DNA of 38,244 bases from Anaerolineales bacterium. GTDB lineage: Bacteria > Chloroflexota > Anaerolineae > Anaerolineales > Villigracilaceae. Positions 5,378-15,200 of this stretch are shown in pieces. The DNA is taken from NCBI GenBank assembly GCA_013140605.1, contig JABFSL010000041.1, positions 1 to 38,244 on the forward strand, given 5' to 3'. The notes under the pieces are model-generated. The model was not told the origin of the DNA. It made no database searches and saw only the letters and a program-made list of their open reading frames with translations. A program made the position numbers and the translations under genes. Every line of letters begins with the position of its first letter. Positions within the stretch are counted from its first letter, which is position 1.

Positions 5378-5414
5378 GAGGTTGGGAGTGAACTGGTATA
5401 TTTGAGATGAATAT

Positions 5415-5936
5415 ATGATGAAGTCAATTTTCAAATCAAAAGTTTCTGTCAGTAAACTAAAGTCTTTGGCAGCACACTACCCTGTGGATTATGATCACGA
5501 GATCGAGAATGTGCTCGCTCCACAGGTACGTGAGCGCGGATACTTCACCAAGGCTGAATTCGAGCAAATTTGTTACTGGAAGACGCCGCGTAGCCGTTCC
5601 AAGGTCGCCAGTAATTCCGCGGAATATATCGAAGCAGTCACACGCACTGTATTTACTACAACCAGCGAACAATTACGTATTGAAGCGTTAACTCTTTTGA
5701 ATGGTGTTAGCTGGCCGACTGCGTCTGTGATCCTGCATTTCTGCCATCAAGACCCATATCCCATTTTGGATTTCCGCGCGTTATGGTCACTTGGAGTGGA
5801 GGCGGATAAGGTCAATTACAATTTTCATCTTTGGTGGGACTATACACAGGCTTGTCGCAAACTTGCGAAGGATACGGGTTTATCCATGCGTGAGTTGGAT
5901 CGCGCCCTGTGGCAATATTCGAAAGAAAACCAATAA
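5415..5936 (+). CDS. HhH/DNA-glycosylase-like hypothetical protein, 173 aa
   Basis: The protein is soluble and mostly helical. Residues about 95-125 read LTLLNGVSWPTASVILHF, then a short turn, then DPYPILDFRALWSLG. This is similar in arrangement to the hairpin of HhH-GPD glycosylases (G-V-x3-A-S-x-I-L, then Y-P-x-x-D-x-R). The catalytic Lys or Asp of true glycosylases cannot be assigned with confidence. The N-terminal half (YFTKAEFEQICYWKTPRS) has no recognised domain. The start is either of two adjacent ATGs (5415, 5418), with only a weak GAG upstream. The next gene follows 15 bases later and may be cotranscribed. Confidence 0.55.
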   Translation: MMKSIFKSKVSVSKLKSLAAHYPVDYDHEIENVLAPQVRERGYFTKAEFEQICYWKTPRSRSKVASNSAEYIEAVTRTVFTTTSEQLRIEALTLLNGVSWPTASVILHFCHQDPYPILDFRALWSLGVEADKVNYNFHLWWDYTQACRKLAKDTGLSMRELDRALWQYSKENQ

Positions 5937-5951
5937 ATAGGAGAATCACAA

Positions 5952-6257
5952 ATGAACCAACAAAATCCCTACAACACAAATGTCCCGCAGACGAGTACGC
6001 TGGCGATTATCAGCCTCATTGCGGGGGTATTGGGATTTACGATGCTGCCTATCATTGGGAGCATCGCCGCGATCCTGACTGGGTATGCGGCACGTAAGGA
6101 AACGCGTGCGGTCCCGCCGCTGGGGGGAGATGGTCTCGCCACAGCAGGCATCATCATGGGGTGGGTGCAGATCGGGCTGGGCGTGATCGGCTTTTGTTGT
6201 TTTGCGGCGTATTTTGTTTTTGTGGCGGGAGCGGTGGGGTGGTCGTTTAATCAGTAA
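5952..6257 (+). CDS. DUF4190-type small membrane protein, 101 aa
   Basis: An Asn/Gln/Pro-rich N-terminus (residues 1-15) is followed by two membrane segments (about 16-45 and 66-97) joined by GYAARKETRAVPPLGGDGLA. The pattern S-x-I-A-G-V-L-G, G-Y-A-A-R-x-E, and G-D-G-L-A-x-A-G-I-I-M-G-W matches DUF4190 proteins, which are small bacterial membrane proteins of unknown role. The ATG has a clear TAGGAG site nine bases upstream. Spacing to the preceding gene is 15 bases. Confidence 0.85.
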   Translation: MNQQNPYNTNVPQTSTLAIISLIAGVLGFTMLPIIGSIAAILTGYAARKETRAVPPLGGDGLATAGIIMGWVQIGLGVIGFCCFAAYFVFVAGAVGWSFNQ

Positions 6258-6354
6258 AGGTGTATCCCCTCTGCCTTTTTGAGCATCTACCGCTCGCATT
6301 CGTTCGGGCACAATGTCAGAACCCGATTTGGAGGAGGCCAAGTTTTGTGAGCGT

Positions 6355-6482
6355 ACTGTCCGATGGGCACTTGTTCAACTTAGAATGACTGGTGCAAGAA
6401 AGCCTACCCTACGGGCACGATGTCCCCATTTTGGGACGCGTACCCGAGCGCACGTTGCGAGTGGTAAGTTGGAGGGGTTGGG
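6355..6482 (+). repeat. Dispersed repeat family, copy C
   Basis: It matches copies A and B: CTGTCCGATGGGCACTTG, TTCAACTTAGAATGACTGG, and a GGAGGGGTTGGG end. It is interrupted by two inserts, about 6405-6422 and 6435-6466. The whole spacer 6258-6485 lies between convergent genes and has no supportable gene. Confidence 0.65.
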
Positions 6483-6485
6483 TGT

Positions 6486-6866
6486 TTACTTCTCCAGCAG
6501 CCAGGACATGGCGTCTTCCATGTCGAGAAAGATATTTAGCTGGTGAGAGCGGTTTACCGCAACGGTCTCGACGAATTTATAATTTCTAAACTCCGCCTCG
6601 GGAACAACCACTGCGCGTCTGAATTTGAAGTAGGGTACCTTCAACTCCTGCGATTGCGATATCTGATTGAGGGGGATTGAGAAAAGTTCAGCCACTGAGA
6701 GTTGGAGGTTCATGGCTCGAAAGTCGCTCAGTACGCGGAAGCAATCCTTCTCAATCGCAAGCGCCACTCCATAGGCGATCACTTCCTTCATGTCTCTCAA
6801 ATCCGCACGTCCCTGATAGACCAGCCTGATAATTCCCACTTCATCATAATTGATCGAGTATGGCAT
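6486..6866 (-). CDS. SpoIIAA/STAS-like small protein, 126 aa
   Basis: The protein starts MPYSINYDEVGIIRLVYQGR, continues with a helix (DMKEVIAYGVALAIEKDCF), then a strand and turn RVLSDFRAMNLQLS, and ends in a second alpha/beta half (HQLNIFLDMEDAMSWL). This is the order seen in small SpoIIAA-like/STAS proteins that fine-tune signalling or bind lipids. No phosphorylatable Ser in the canonical position can be pointed to. An AAAGGGGAACT site precedes the ATG. It is convergent with the DUF4190 gene and lies 176 bases downstream of the beta-propeller lipoprotein gene on the same strand, so it may have its own promoter. Confidence 0.6.
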   Translation of the reverse strand: MPYSINYDEVGIIRLVYQGRADLRDMKEVIAYGVALAIEKDCFRVLSDFRAMNLQLSVAELFSIPLNQISQSQELKVPYFKFRRAVVVPEAEFRNYKFVETVAVNRSHQLNIFLDMEDAMSWLLEK

Positions 6867-7042
6867 AGTTCCCCTTTCTGGGATTGAATATAATAGTAGT
6901 AGACGTCAATAATGATAACGATAATATATCATGCTGAGGGGCGTTTTGCCCTGCCCCGAAACATCTCTCCCAAACCATATCCGAGACCCTTCGGTCGCTG
7001 AAAACCGCTCCCTCAGGGAGACATGATAATGGTTCGGGCCAT

Positions 7043-8995
7043 TTAGTCAGCCACTTTTAAACTTATCGGAGCCATGCTGTCCAGGCCGAAGTTGCGAGAG
7101 CTGATTCCCAGCAGCATGTTATATGTGCCTGATTGGGGGATGGAGAGTTGAACCTCATATTGACCATTTCCAACTGCAACAGCCCGGTATCTTTGACTCC
7201 AGTTTCCGCCAAGTTGATTGACCGATACGATAAAATCCTCCAACCCATCCACAGGCTTTTTATCTGCCGCATCTGTAACAAGGAATTCCAGTTTGAATTT
7301 CTCACCGGGTTTCACTTGAGCTGGAGAAGTGAGTACCTTGATCTCAATTTGCGCCTGCGCACTTTCTTCATTGGTTCCGGGTTTGGCTGAGAAATCAAAA
7401 CAATGGAGCAGACGGGGGGCATCGAGCAGCAGGGCCACCTGATAGGAGCCGCCCGTGGGGATGATGACTCGGCCCGAATATATGCCGGGTGCTTCCTGAC
7501 GCAGACTGCGATCCACGAGTCTGACTGCCCTTGGCAGGGTGGCTTGGTCCTGATAGGAACCAGCGGGAGAGAGAGTCCCTTCCAAGAGGTAATAGATCAT
7601 ATTATCGGCTGGGTTCGCAATCAGCACAGCCCCGTCATCGGGCAGGGTTGCCACGGGGTTGGAAATTGCCTGCTCATTTGATTTGCCCGGGGCAGTGCGG
7701 GCGTATGGGATCTCTGTTAATTCTGGTTTCTGAGTGCTGTCCATATCAGCCAGCGCCACGGTGAATAGACTCGTTCCGTTTAGCGGACGAATATAAACAG
7801 TTTCACTGCCAAAAGCGATCTGGTCTGGGGCATTGGGGATTTCAAGGATGTGTTGAAGTTTGCCGCTGTCTGCATCAATTACATAGACATCATCCTGGTT
7901 TGGATTCAGCGCAAAGATCCAGCGCCCGTCAGGAGATGTGGTCATGCTGGTTATGCCGGGGGGCACGCTGATGGAATCCTGCAATTTCAAATCAGGCAAT
8001 GAGTACATATCAATGGTCACATCCCCGCCGTTGGCTACAAAAGCATGTTTTCCATCCACTGCGATAACCACGGCGACGGGCAGCCGCCCGGTATCAACAG
8101 TCTTCTCAACTTCAAGAGTTTCAGTATTTATTTGCGCAAGCTCATCATCCAATTCACTGGTGACAAGAACGGTTTTTCCGTCGGGTGTAAAAGCCAGTTC
8201 GTGATGCCCCCCGCCCAAAGTCAGGGAAGAAGCGATCTCCTGTGTTTTTACATCAATGACCGTGACTCCGCTTTTGCTGCCTTTCTGACTATCATTGCCA
8301 ACCCAAAGATAGCGTCCATCTGGCTGTAGAGCCAAACGCACAGGCACATCTCCCGCATCCACCCTGTCGGTGACCCGAAACGATTGCAGATCCGCGATGG
8401 CAACTTTTCCGATCTCGGGCAGGCTAACATACAGTCTGCTGCCATCAGCGCTGGCTGTCCAATCTTCGCCGGGGCTTTCCAGTAATAGTGTTGTATAGAG
8501 TTGGGTCAGGCCGCCGACTTGAATGAGCGGGTCAATGACCGAGATCGAGTTGCCTGAATTCATGGCCAGGATGAAAAAACTATTCAGGTCAACCAGGGGA
8601 CGGTTGCTTATCTGTCCCTTAAGATAACCGTCGATCTTCGCCTGACAGGCTTGCGCGTCCGGGGTGGAGTTCCTGGCGGTCAGATCCATCCATGCGGCTG
8701 GTCGGGCATCGGTCAATGGGTTGCCGCTGGCGATGTCTGTGATGCGAAAACGCACGGTGGCGTAGGAACCTTCGGCAACTTCGGCGTTTCCAAGGAATTG
8801 GTCTTCGGCCTTGACTGTGAATTCAACCTTTACGCCATCCTGTTCGAAGGATTCATAGATCGGTTCGACTTCGGGAAAGACGTTTGCCATGTTGTGGGCA
8901 GGCGTTGCAGTGCTGGCAGATTCCGCAGGCTGTGCGCCGCAGGCAGACAGGAGGAAGGTAAATATAAGAAAGGCAATAATGGAGTTTTTTTTCAT
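7043..8995 (-). CDS. Beta-propeller (YncE-like) lipoprotein, 650 aa
   Basis: A lipoprotein signal peptide (FLLSACG, Cys at about residue 19) is followed by a region at 50-150 (EPIYESFEQDGVKVEFTV, AAWMDLTAR) resembling an FixH/YtkA-like Ig fold. A seven-bladed propeller of YncE/cytochrome-d1 type spans about 160-480, with repeated DGRYLWVGN, PDGKTVLVTSE, VDGKHAFVANG and PDGRWIFALN strands. The C-terminal third has another Ig-like module (about 555-650). Such lipoproteins sit outside the membrane and often accompany redox enzymes. It is the third gene in the - strand run after the small membrane protein and the giant oxidase, suggesting a partner role. Start: ATG with AAGGG upstream. Confidence 0.8.
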   Translation of the reverse strand: MKKNSIIAFLIFTFLLSACGAQPAESASTATPAHNMANVFPEVEPIYESFEQDGVKVEFTVKAEDQFLGNAEVAEGSYATVRFRITDIASGNPLTDARPAAWMDLTARNSTPDAQACQAKIDGYLKGQISNRPLVDLNSFFILAMNSGNSISVIDPLIQVGGLTQLYTTLLLESPGEDWTASADGSRLYVSLPEIGKVAIADLQSFRVTDRVDAGDVPVRLALQPDGRYLWVGNDSQKGSKSGVTVIDVKTQEIASSLTLGGGHHELAFTPDGKTVLVTSELDDELAQINTETLEVEKTVDTGRLPVAVVIAVDGKHAFVANGGDVTIDMYSLPDLKLQDSISVPPGITSMTTSPDGRWIFALNPNQDDVYVIDADSGKLQHILEIPNAPDQIAFGSETVYIRPLNGTSLFTVALADMDSTQKPELTEIPYARTAPGKSNEQAISNPVATLPDDGAVLIANPADNMIYYLLEGTLSPAGSYQDQATLPRAVRLVDRSLRQEAPGIYSGRVIIPTGGSYQVALLLDAPRLLHCFDFSAKPGTNEESAQAQIEIKVLTSPAQVKPGEKFKLEFLVTDAADKKPVDGLEDFIVSVNQLGGNWSQRYRAVAVGNGQYEVQLSIPQSGTYNMLLGISSRNFGLDSMAPISLKVAD

Positions 8996-9013
8996 GGTAT
9001 ACCCTTTTTGGTC

Positions 9014-9130
9014 AGGACTTACGCAGAATGAATTATTATCCGCTAATCTTCACGAATTTTCGCTAATCCTTTTAAAATTCGCGTGGATTGGCGCAGATTA
9101 GCGGATTCTTCCAGGGTTTTACGTAAGTCT
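9014..9130. repeat. Palindromic dispersed element P1
   Basis: The ends are GGACTTACGCAGAATGAA and GTTTTACGTAAGTC, with an internal imperfect palindrome rich in CGCTAATC and GATTAGCG words. A second copy with the same ends (P2) is at 38021-38116. It sits in front of the lipoprotein gene and behind the giant oxidase gene. No transposase is encoded; a non-autonomous element or REP-like repeat is the best description. Confidence 0.75.
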
Positions 9131-9158
9131 TGTTGGTTTCAATTATTACAAAATACCT

Positions 9159-9192
9159 GGACGGGTGTAATCAAATTTGATCACACCCGTCC
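9159..9192 (-). terminator. Probable terminator of the giant oxidase gene
   Basis: A 17-base-pair stem with one mismatch (GGACGGGTGT arm at 9159 onward, complementary arm ending 9192) lies 29 bases beyond the stop of the - strand oxidase gene. On that strand it is followed by AGGTATTTTGTAATAA, a moderately U-rich tract. Stem quality is strong, the U-tract is weak. Confidence 0.65.
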
Positions 9193-9220
9193 ATATATAC
9201 TACAAAATCTGAATTTCAGT

Positions 9221-12200
9221 CTACTTGATCGTGATCGTCACCGCTGTCACGGCGCTGCACAGCTTTTCGGTCGTGACGGTTTCGCAGGTCTTGTAGGTGA
9301 ATGTAACACTTCCGACAAATTTTGTGACTGGAGTGTATGCGAATGAGCCGTCTGTCTTGAGAACCAATGTGCCGCTGGCTGGGTTGGAGACCAGTGTGAC
9401 GGCGAATGCGTCAAGGTTCAGGTCGCGGTCATTGAGCAACAGACCCGTGGTTTTAGCCACCGAAAGCTTGCGATTCTTCGTGCCGCTGTAGCTGTCCGCG
9501 GCTGCGGTGGGCGCGGCATTGACTTTGATCCTGGCTGTAACCACATTGCTGCATACTCCACTGGCGATGTTTTCACATATTGCATAGGTGAAGGAATCGG
9601 TCCCGATGAACCCGGCAAGCGGTGTATAAGTAAACGTGCCGTCTTCATTAACGATCAGGGTGGAACCAGAGGTTAGCGTGATGAGGCTGCCAACGTTCAG
9701 ATTGCTGCCATTGACTTCACTGACGATGAACGGATCACCATCGGGATCTTTGTCATTGGAGAACAGACCGGGGGCCGCCATTGTCAGGGATGGAGTGCCA
9801 GCCAAAATCGAGTAAGAATCGCCAACGGCTACTGGAGCTTTTCCAACGTTGATACTGACAGTCACCGGAGCGCAGGCCGCGCAGACCTTGTATTGGAAGG
9901 AATCTGTGCCTGTGTAATTGACAGGAGGCGTGTACTTGAACGATCCGTTCGCATTGAGTATGATCGAGCCGCCAGCCTTTGTTTTGGCTCCGCTGGTCAA
10001 CGTGGCGGTGAATGTATCGCCGTCGAGATCAACATCGTTGACGAGCACACCAAAGGGAGCGGTTACGTTACGGATCGTATTCCTGGGCGTAACGTAGGCG
10101 TCAGACCTTGCCATGGGGGCGCTGACGTTCTTGCGCATGAGTCCCCACAGGCCTTGATAACTTCCAAAAGAGCCGAGGTCGCGGAACATGTAATCGCCAT
10201 TGGGGTCTGCGCTGGTGGAGACCACTACATTAAAGATACTGCCCGCGCCAATGCCTTCCTGACTGTTGGTCCACCAGGCGGTTGGGTTGATGCCGATCTC
10301 TGTTGAGTTATTGATGAAAGGCTCGCGCTGCCATGAATGACCATCCAAACCGTAGACGATACCGCGCGCGTGACCACCGGGAGCGATGATTCGCATACGT
10401 ACCTGGCTCGGGCCGAGCGGGCTGGTAACGAAGACTTCTGTCTGCGGATCGCCGCCAACAAGGCTATTGGAAAATGCGAGATGAATATCGGTTCTGCCAA
10501 GCATGTTCTCAAACGGGGTTTCGGGAGAGACACCCAGGCGATACCAGATCGGGTCGGCGCCATAGTTGATGGCCTTATGACCTGAATCCTGTGGGTCTTC
10601 GGGAGTGAATCCGCCTTCAGAGGCTATGTTTTTCACGGCGCAGAACAGGTTGTCAAGCGAGGGAGTACAACCTGAAGAGAAGCGTAAGTTCACATCGTTT
10701 TGAATGATGGTCACAAAGTCACGGAATTTGGAACCGTCGGCTTTTGTGACGGTGGCGGAGGCGCGTGAGCCTGGATCTTCAACCCAGGATGATCCCTGCG
10801 GCTCGACGATCAACGCACCGACCAGACCCTTGCTGGTGCCTTTAATGCGGTCAGCGGGTAACAGGCCTGTGGCACCGTATTCAACGGGAGTTGCGACCAA
10901 TTTGAAATCGGTGGTGTCTGCCGTGCTTGTGTCGGGAACCATGTCAACATCGCCCGCATACCAGATATAGGTTTTGCTCGCGCCCGGTAGTACAACCGAA
11001 GTTAGGGCGTTGCGGCCGGCCGCGAAACCATCTGCCTGGCGGATGTTGTAAGCCAGCAATTGTGGGTGGAGACCGATCACACTGGAGGGAGTCAGATCGT
11101 TATTGTTGAAGGTAATGATGCCGCTGCCGAAGACTGGGTCCACTACGAAATCCTTATGAACAATACCGGGCAGGTTGCTAAAGCCGGGCATATCGGGGCG
11201 CACGACGCCGTTTGGATCTGTCCAGGCCAGGCTGGCGGGCAGGGCATTTGTGAGGGTCAGTTTGATACAGTCACCGGCACGGGCGCGCAGGATCAAAGGT
11301 TCAATGGGTGTTTCGGGTCTGAGGCCAATCGGTTTTCCTACCGCGTTGAAGATCAGATCATCAGTGCGGACATACATCAACGCGCTTGGGTCATTGAGAG
11401 GACCATTGCCAACAGGGCCGAATTGAGTGGGTTCGCCAGTGATGGGGTCGAATGCGATCGGTCCAGTGAGGGCAGTGGCGCGATTATTGTAGACCAGGGT
11501 TCCGCCGGGCAGAACGTCTGCGGCACGGACAGCAGTCACTCGCATTTTCGCAAGCGGCGCGGTCAGCGGACATATATTATTGAAGTCCTTCTCGTTGGTG
11601 ATCACAAAAGGAGTCTTTCCAATTGGATTGTTCGGCAAAGCCAGAAGGTCAGGGATGGATTTGTTGTAAGCACGCATGATGCCCCAAATGCCATTCCAGT
11701 AATCCTCGAGCTGGGCGCCCATTGTATACAGGTAATCGGTCTTATGAGGAGTAGCGATGCCAATATCGGGCAGGATCGGCATTTCCATGATGGCGTATTC
11801 GGAGATGCCCATGAACTCGGCATCCTTCCAGCCGGAATTGCCGGTCAGAGGTTCCTTCTTCCACTTGAGGCCGTGGATCATGAAGTTATGTTCTTCTTCA
11901 TGCGCACCGACTTGAACGCGCAGGCGGATCTTGTCGCCCATGTAGACGCGCAGCAATGGAGTGGCAGGGTCGCTCGGATCAACACCTTGTGTAAGCGGCG
12001 GGTAGGCGTTGAAGGGTTGATTCAAAGCCGGGATGGCACGCGGGATGAACGATGAGAAGGCATATGCCAGATCGCCAGCCTGACCAAGAGCCTGAGATTT
12101 CGTGGCCGGGTCATAGACGCGCAGGGCAATCGGCTCATTGCGATAGTTGACTACATACGTACCAGGGTCATCACCTGAGATGGCTTCGGGACATGGCCGC

Positions 12201-15200
12201 GGTGATCCATCAGGACAGATTGGCGGATAGAAAGTGATCGATGATTCAAACCCTACAGGCGGCTTGACCCTGAAGGATGGGTTAATCGCATTCGGGAAGT
12301 CGGCATAGGAGGGTATAAGAACGCCAGCGCCATTATCGGTCATGGTCAACGCTCCGCCGCCCGCTTGATAGGCATGCTGGAAGTCGGCGAATTCAAAATA
12401 GAACTCGCGATGGCTCATATCTTTGCCGGTGGAATCCTGGATGTTAATGATGTCCGCGCGCCAGGAGGTTGGACCGCCATCATGACGTGTGCCCATCATT
12501 ACACCGGTCTCGGGGTCGCGATATTTTGCGTTGGAGGGTTCGATCAGCACGGTGGCATATAGGCCAACTTGTTGATGTGTTGAAGGTCCGTAGTGATCGT
12601 GGGTAAAGACTGTGCCCAAACCCTTATCCCAGGATTTGTTCAACATCGGGTCGGCATACCAGCGTTGGACCGTGGTGCGCGCGCCCACCCAATCGCCGAC
12701 GCCGTCGCCATTGTCATCGGGGCCAGCTCCAAAGAATGGATGGACTTCGGCTTCCGGACAGGTGTAGTTGCTGCAGCCATTGGCCTTGATGGCATGGATG
12801 CGTTCCTGAACTTCCATCGGGCTGAGTGTGCCGTCTTCGTAGTTGAAGCCGTTGGCGGAGCCGTCGGAAGCGATCACATCGAATTTGACGAGGTGGATGT
12901 GTTGACCAATAATGTCAGTGGGTGTGCGGACTTGATAGTCATCCAATTCGTAAACATTGGGCACAAGGTTGGCATGCCAGTAGCTGGCGCAATCGCCGAC
13001 GTTCAGGCGCATGACTAACGGCTCAGGAGCCTTGGTGCCATTGATCACGGGCAAGGCGTCATCCCAGAGCGTGACAATACGCTGCTGCGGGAAGTGCCAG
13101 CCGACCTTGTTCATGGTCAGGTCCAGTTGAATATCCACACCCTTGTAAGTTTTGTTCTGCGGGATGGCGCTGACAGACCAGCCGTTCGCGGCGGTCGGGT
13201 CAACGCGGCATGGATCAGCAAACGGCGCGCCGTGCTGCGGGGGCAAACCATTGGTTTCAAAGCCCAGCATGGGGCGTCCACTGGCGGCGTTGATGGAATT
13301 CGCCGCGCTGACCGGTGTGCCATCTGGAAGATAGGATTCATGCCAGAGTTCGCTATGGAATTGCATCGCGACAATCTCTGCCGGGGTACCTGTCTCAGGT
13401 ATGGGCAGATATCCGACCTTGTGCAGTTCCTTGTTAAAGTCGAGGCGGGTTTGGTATTGCTCATGGGTCACGCCGGGCTGTTGACCGCCGGTAATAATGT
13501 GGCGGGGTAAACCTCCATCGTTCAATATATCCAATACTGGGGTGGGCGGACGATGTCCGGCAACTCCGGGGATATAGAATGGGAAGCCAGGGTTGGAGGA
13601 AGGAGCAACAGAGAAAGCGTCCACAAGATCGGCCACGTTGTTCGAATCCAGATCGTACTGGCTGGAGTCGAGAACGCCATCGCCATTCTCATCGTAGGCT
13701 ACTACTGAAGCGTGGGCATCGGGCATGGGTGCCATGGCTTTTACAGGGCGGCCCTGACCTGCCATGGTGGGGGCGGAGCTGGGCAATGGGAGCAAGCCCG
13801 GGATGGCGGTGCCAGCGAGGATCTCACCATCGGGCAGGGCGCGCGCGTGTTCCAACGGAACGCCGTTTGCATCCAGTTCTGTACCTTGTTCAAATGTATC
13901 GTGAACACGCCACATTTCCCACATGCCCATGGCGAAGTGCGGGTAGAAGTGACAATGGAAAATGGCATCGCCAGGGGCCTTGTTACGATTGCCTGATCCG
14001 CCATAAGCGATTTCATAGGTGAAGCCGGAGCCTGGGCCAATGCCCTGACTGTCGAGATAATTGGAGTTGGGGTCGTTCCAGTTGTACTGCCATTGATGGG
14101 CATGCAAGTGGAAGATGTGATGTTCCTTGGGCCCCGCGTGTAACTGGCGGAACTTGATGTGGTCGTTCAAGTAGGAATGATGAACATTGGAAGGATCATC
14201 GGGATAGAGAGCCTTGTTGGCGCGCAGGCCATTGGGCGCAAGAGTGACCGGGTCAATTGTCTGATTGGTCGGGACATCAACGATCATGGCCGGGTCGCCT
14301 ACCGCGGTGGAGGTCAGGAAGAATTCTTCGTATTTGCATTCCACACAGTTGGCCATCGGGCCGACGCCCAAACGGTTGGCGATGATCTCGGAACCAATAC
14401 CGCCTGTTCCGTAGTTGATGGCAAAGCCGTCTTTGACGATTGCCAGGGCATGAGACAGGGTTGGGTCGTCATAGAATTGAGGGAAGGCCTGAACGGCAAA
14501 GATCTCATCATGGAAGATGACAGTAAATTCACGGAAAGGTTCGCTGCGGTCCTGTGCGCCATATACATCGTCAGCCTGATAGTAACCGCCGGGGAAATCA
14601 CCGCGTCCGGGACCGGTGATCATGGCGTTGATATCGGTATGAATGATCTCGCCATCATAACCAGCTTTGGGCGCAAGCAAGTTAATGATCGGTGAACCTG
14701 CTTTTCCGAAACCAGCTTCCGCCGGGTAAACTGCATCGTAGTCCAGGATCGGCTGTCCGCCGGGTGTGGTGCGATGAGCATCCCATACGCCGTTGTTGTT
14801 TGTATCGGTCAAGGATTCACCAGCGGCGGCGATATCCAATATTCCATTTCCATTTGTATCGACGAAGGCTTCCGCATCAACTGCGGCATCCCATGTGCCA
14901 TTGCCGTTTGCATCGGTGAAGGCTTCCGCATCGACTGCGGCATCCCAAACACCATTGCCGTTTGTATCCGTCAGGTCTTCAGCGGCTACAGCGGCATCCC
15001 AAATGCCATTGCCATTTGCATCGTCAAACAACTCTCCATCATCGAATATGCCGTTCCCATTTCCATCGGTGAAGTTTTCAGCGGAGATGGCCGCGTCCCA
15101 CAGGTTGTTGCCGTTCGCATCAACGAAAACTTCAGCGGCGACGGCGGCATCCCATGTGCCATTGCCGTTCGCATCGGTGAAGGCTTCTGCGGCGATTGCG

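Noticed and set aside
6955-7040. Terminator after the propeller lipoprotein gene
   Set aside because: Only short imperfect stems (CTCCCTGAGGGAG near 7010) and no T-run are visible.
11060-12055. Long + strand open frame inside the oxidase gene
   Set aside because: It is antisense to the giant oxidase, whose copper motifs are clear; the frame is a by-product of high GC codon bias.
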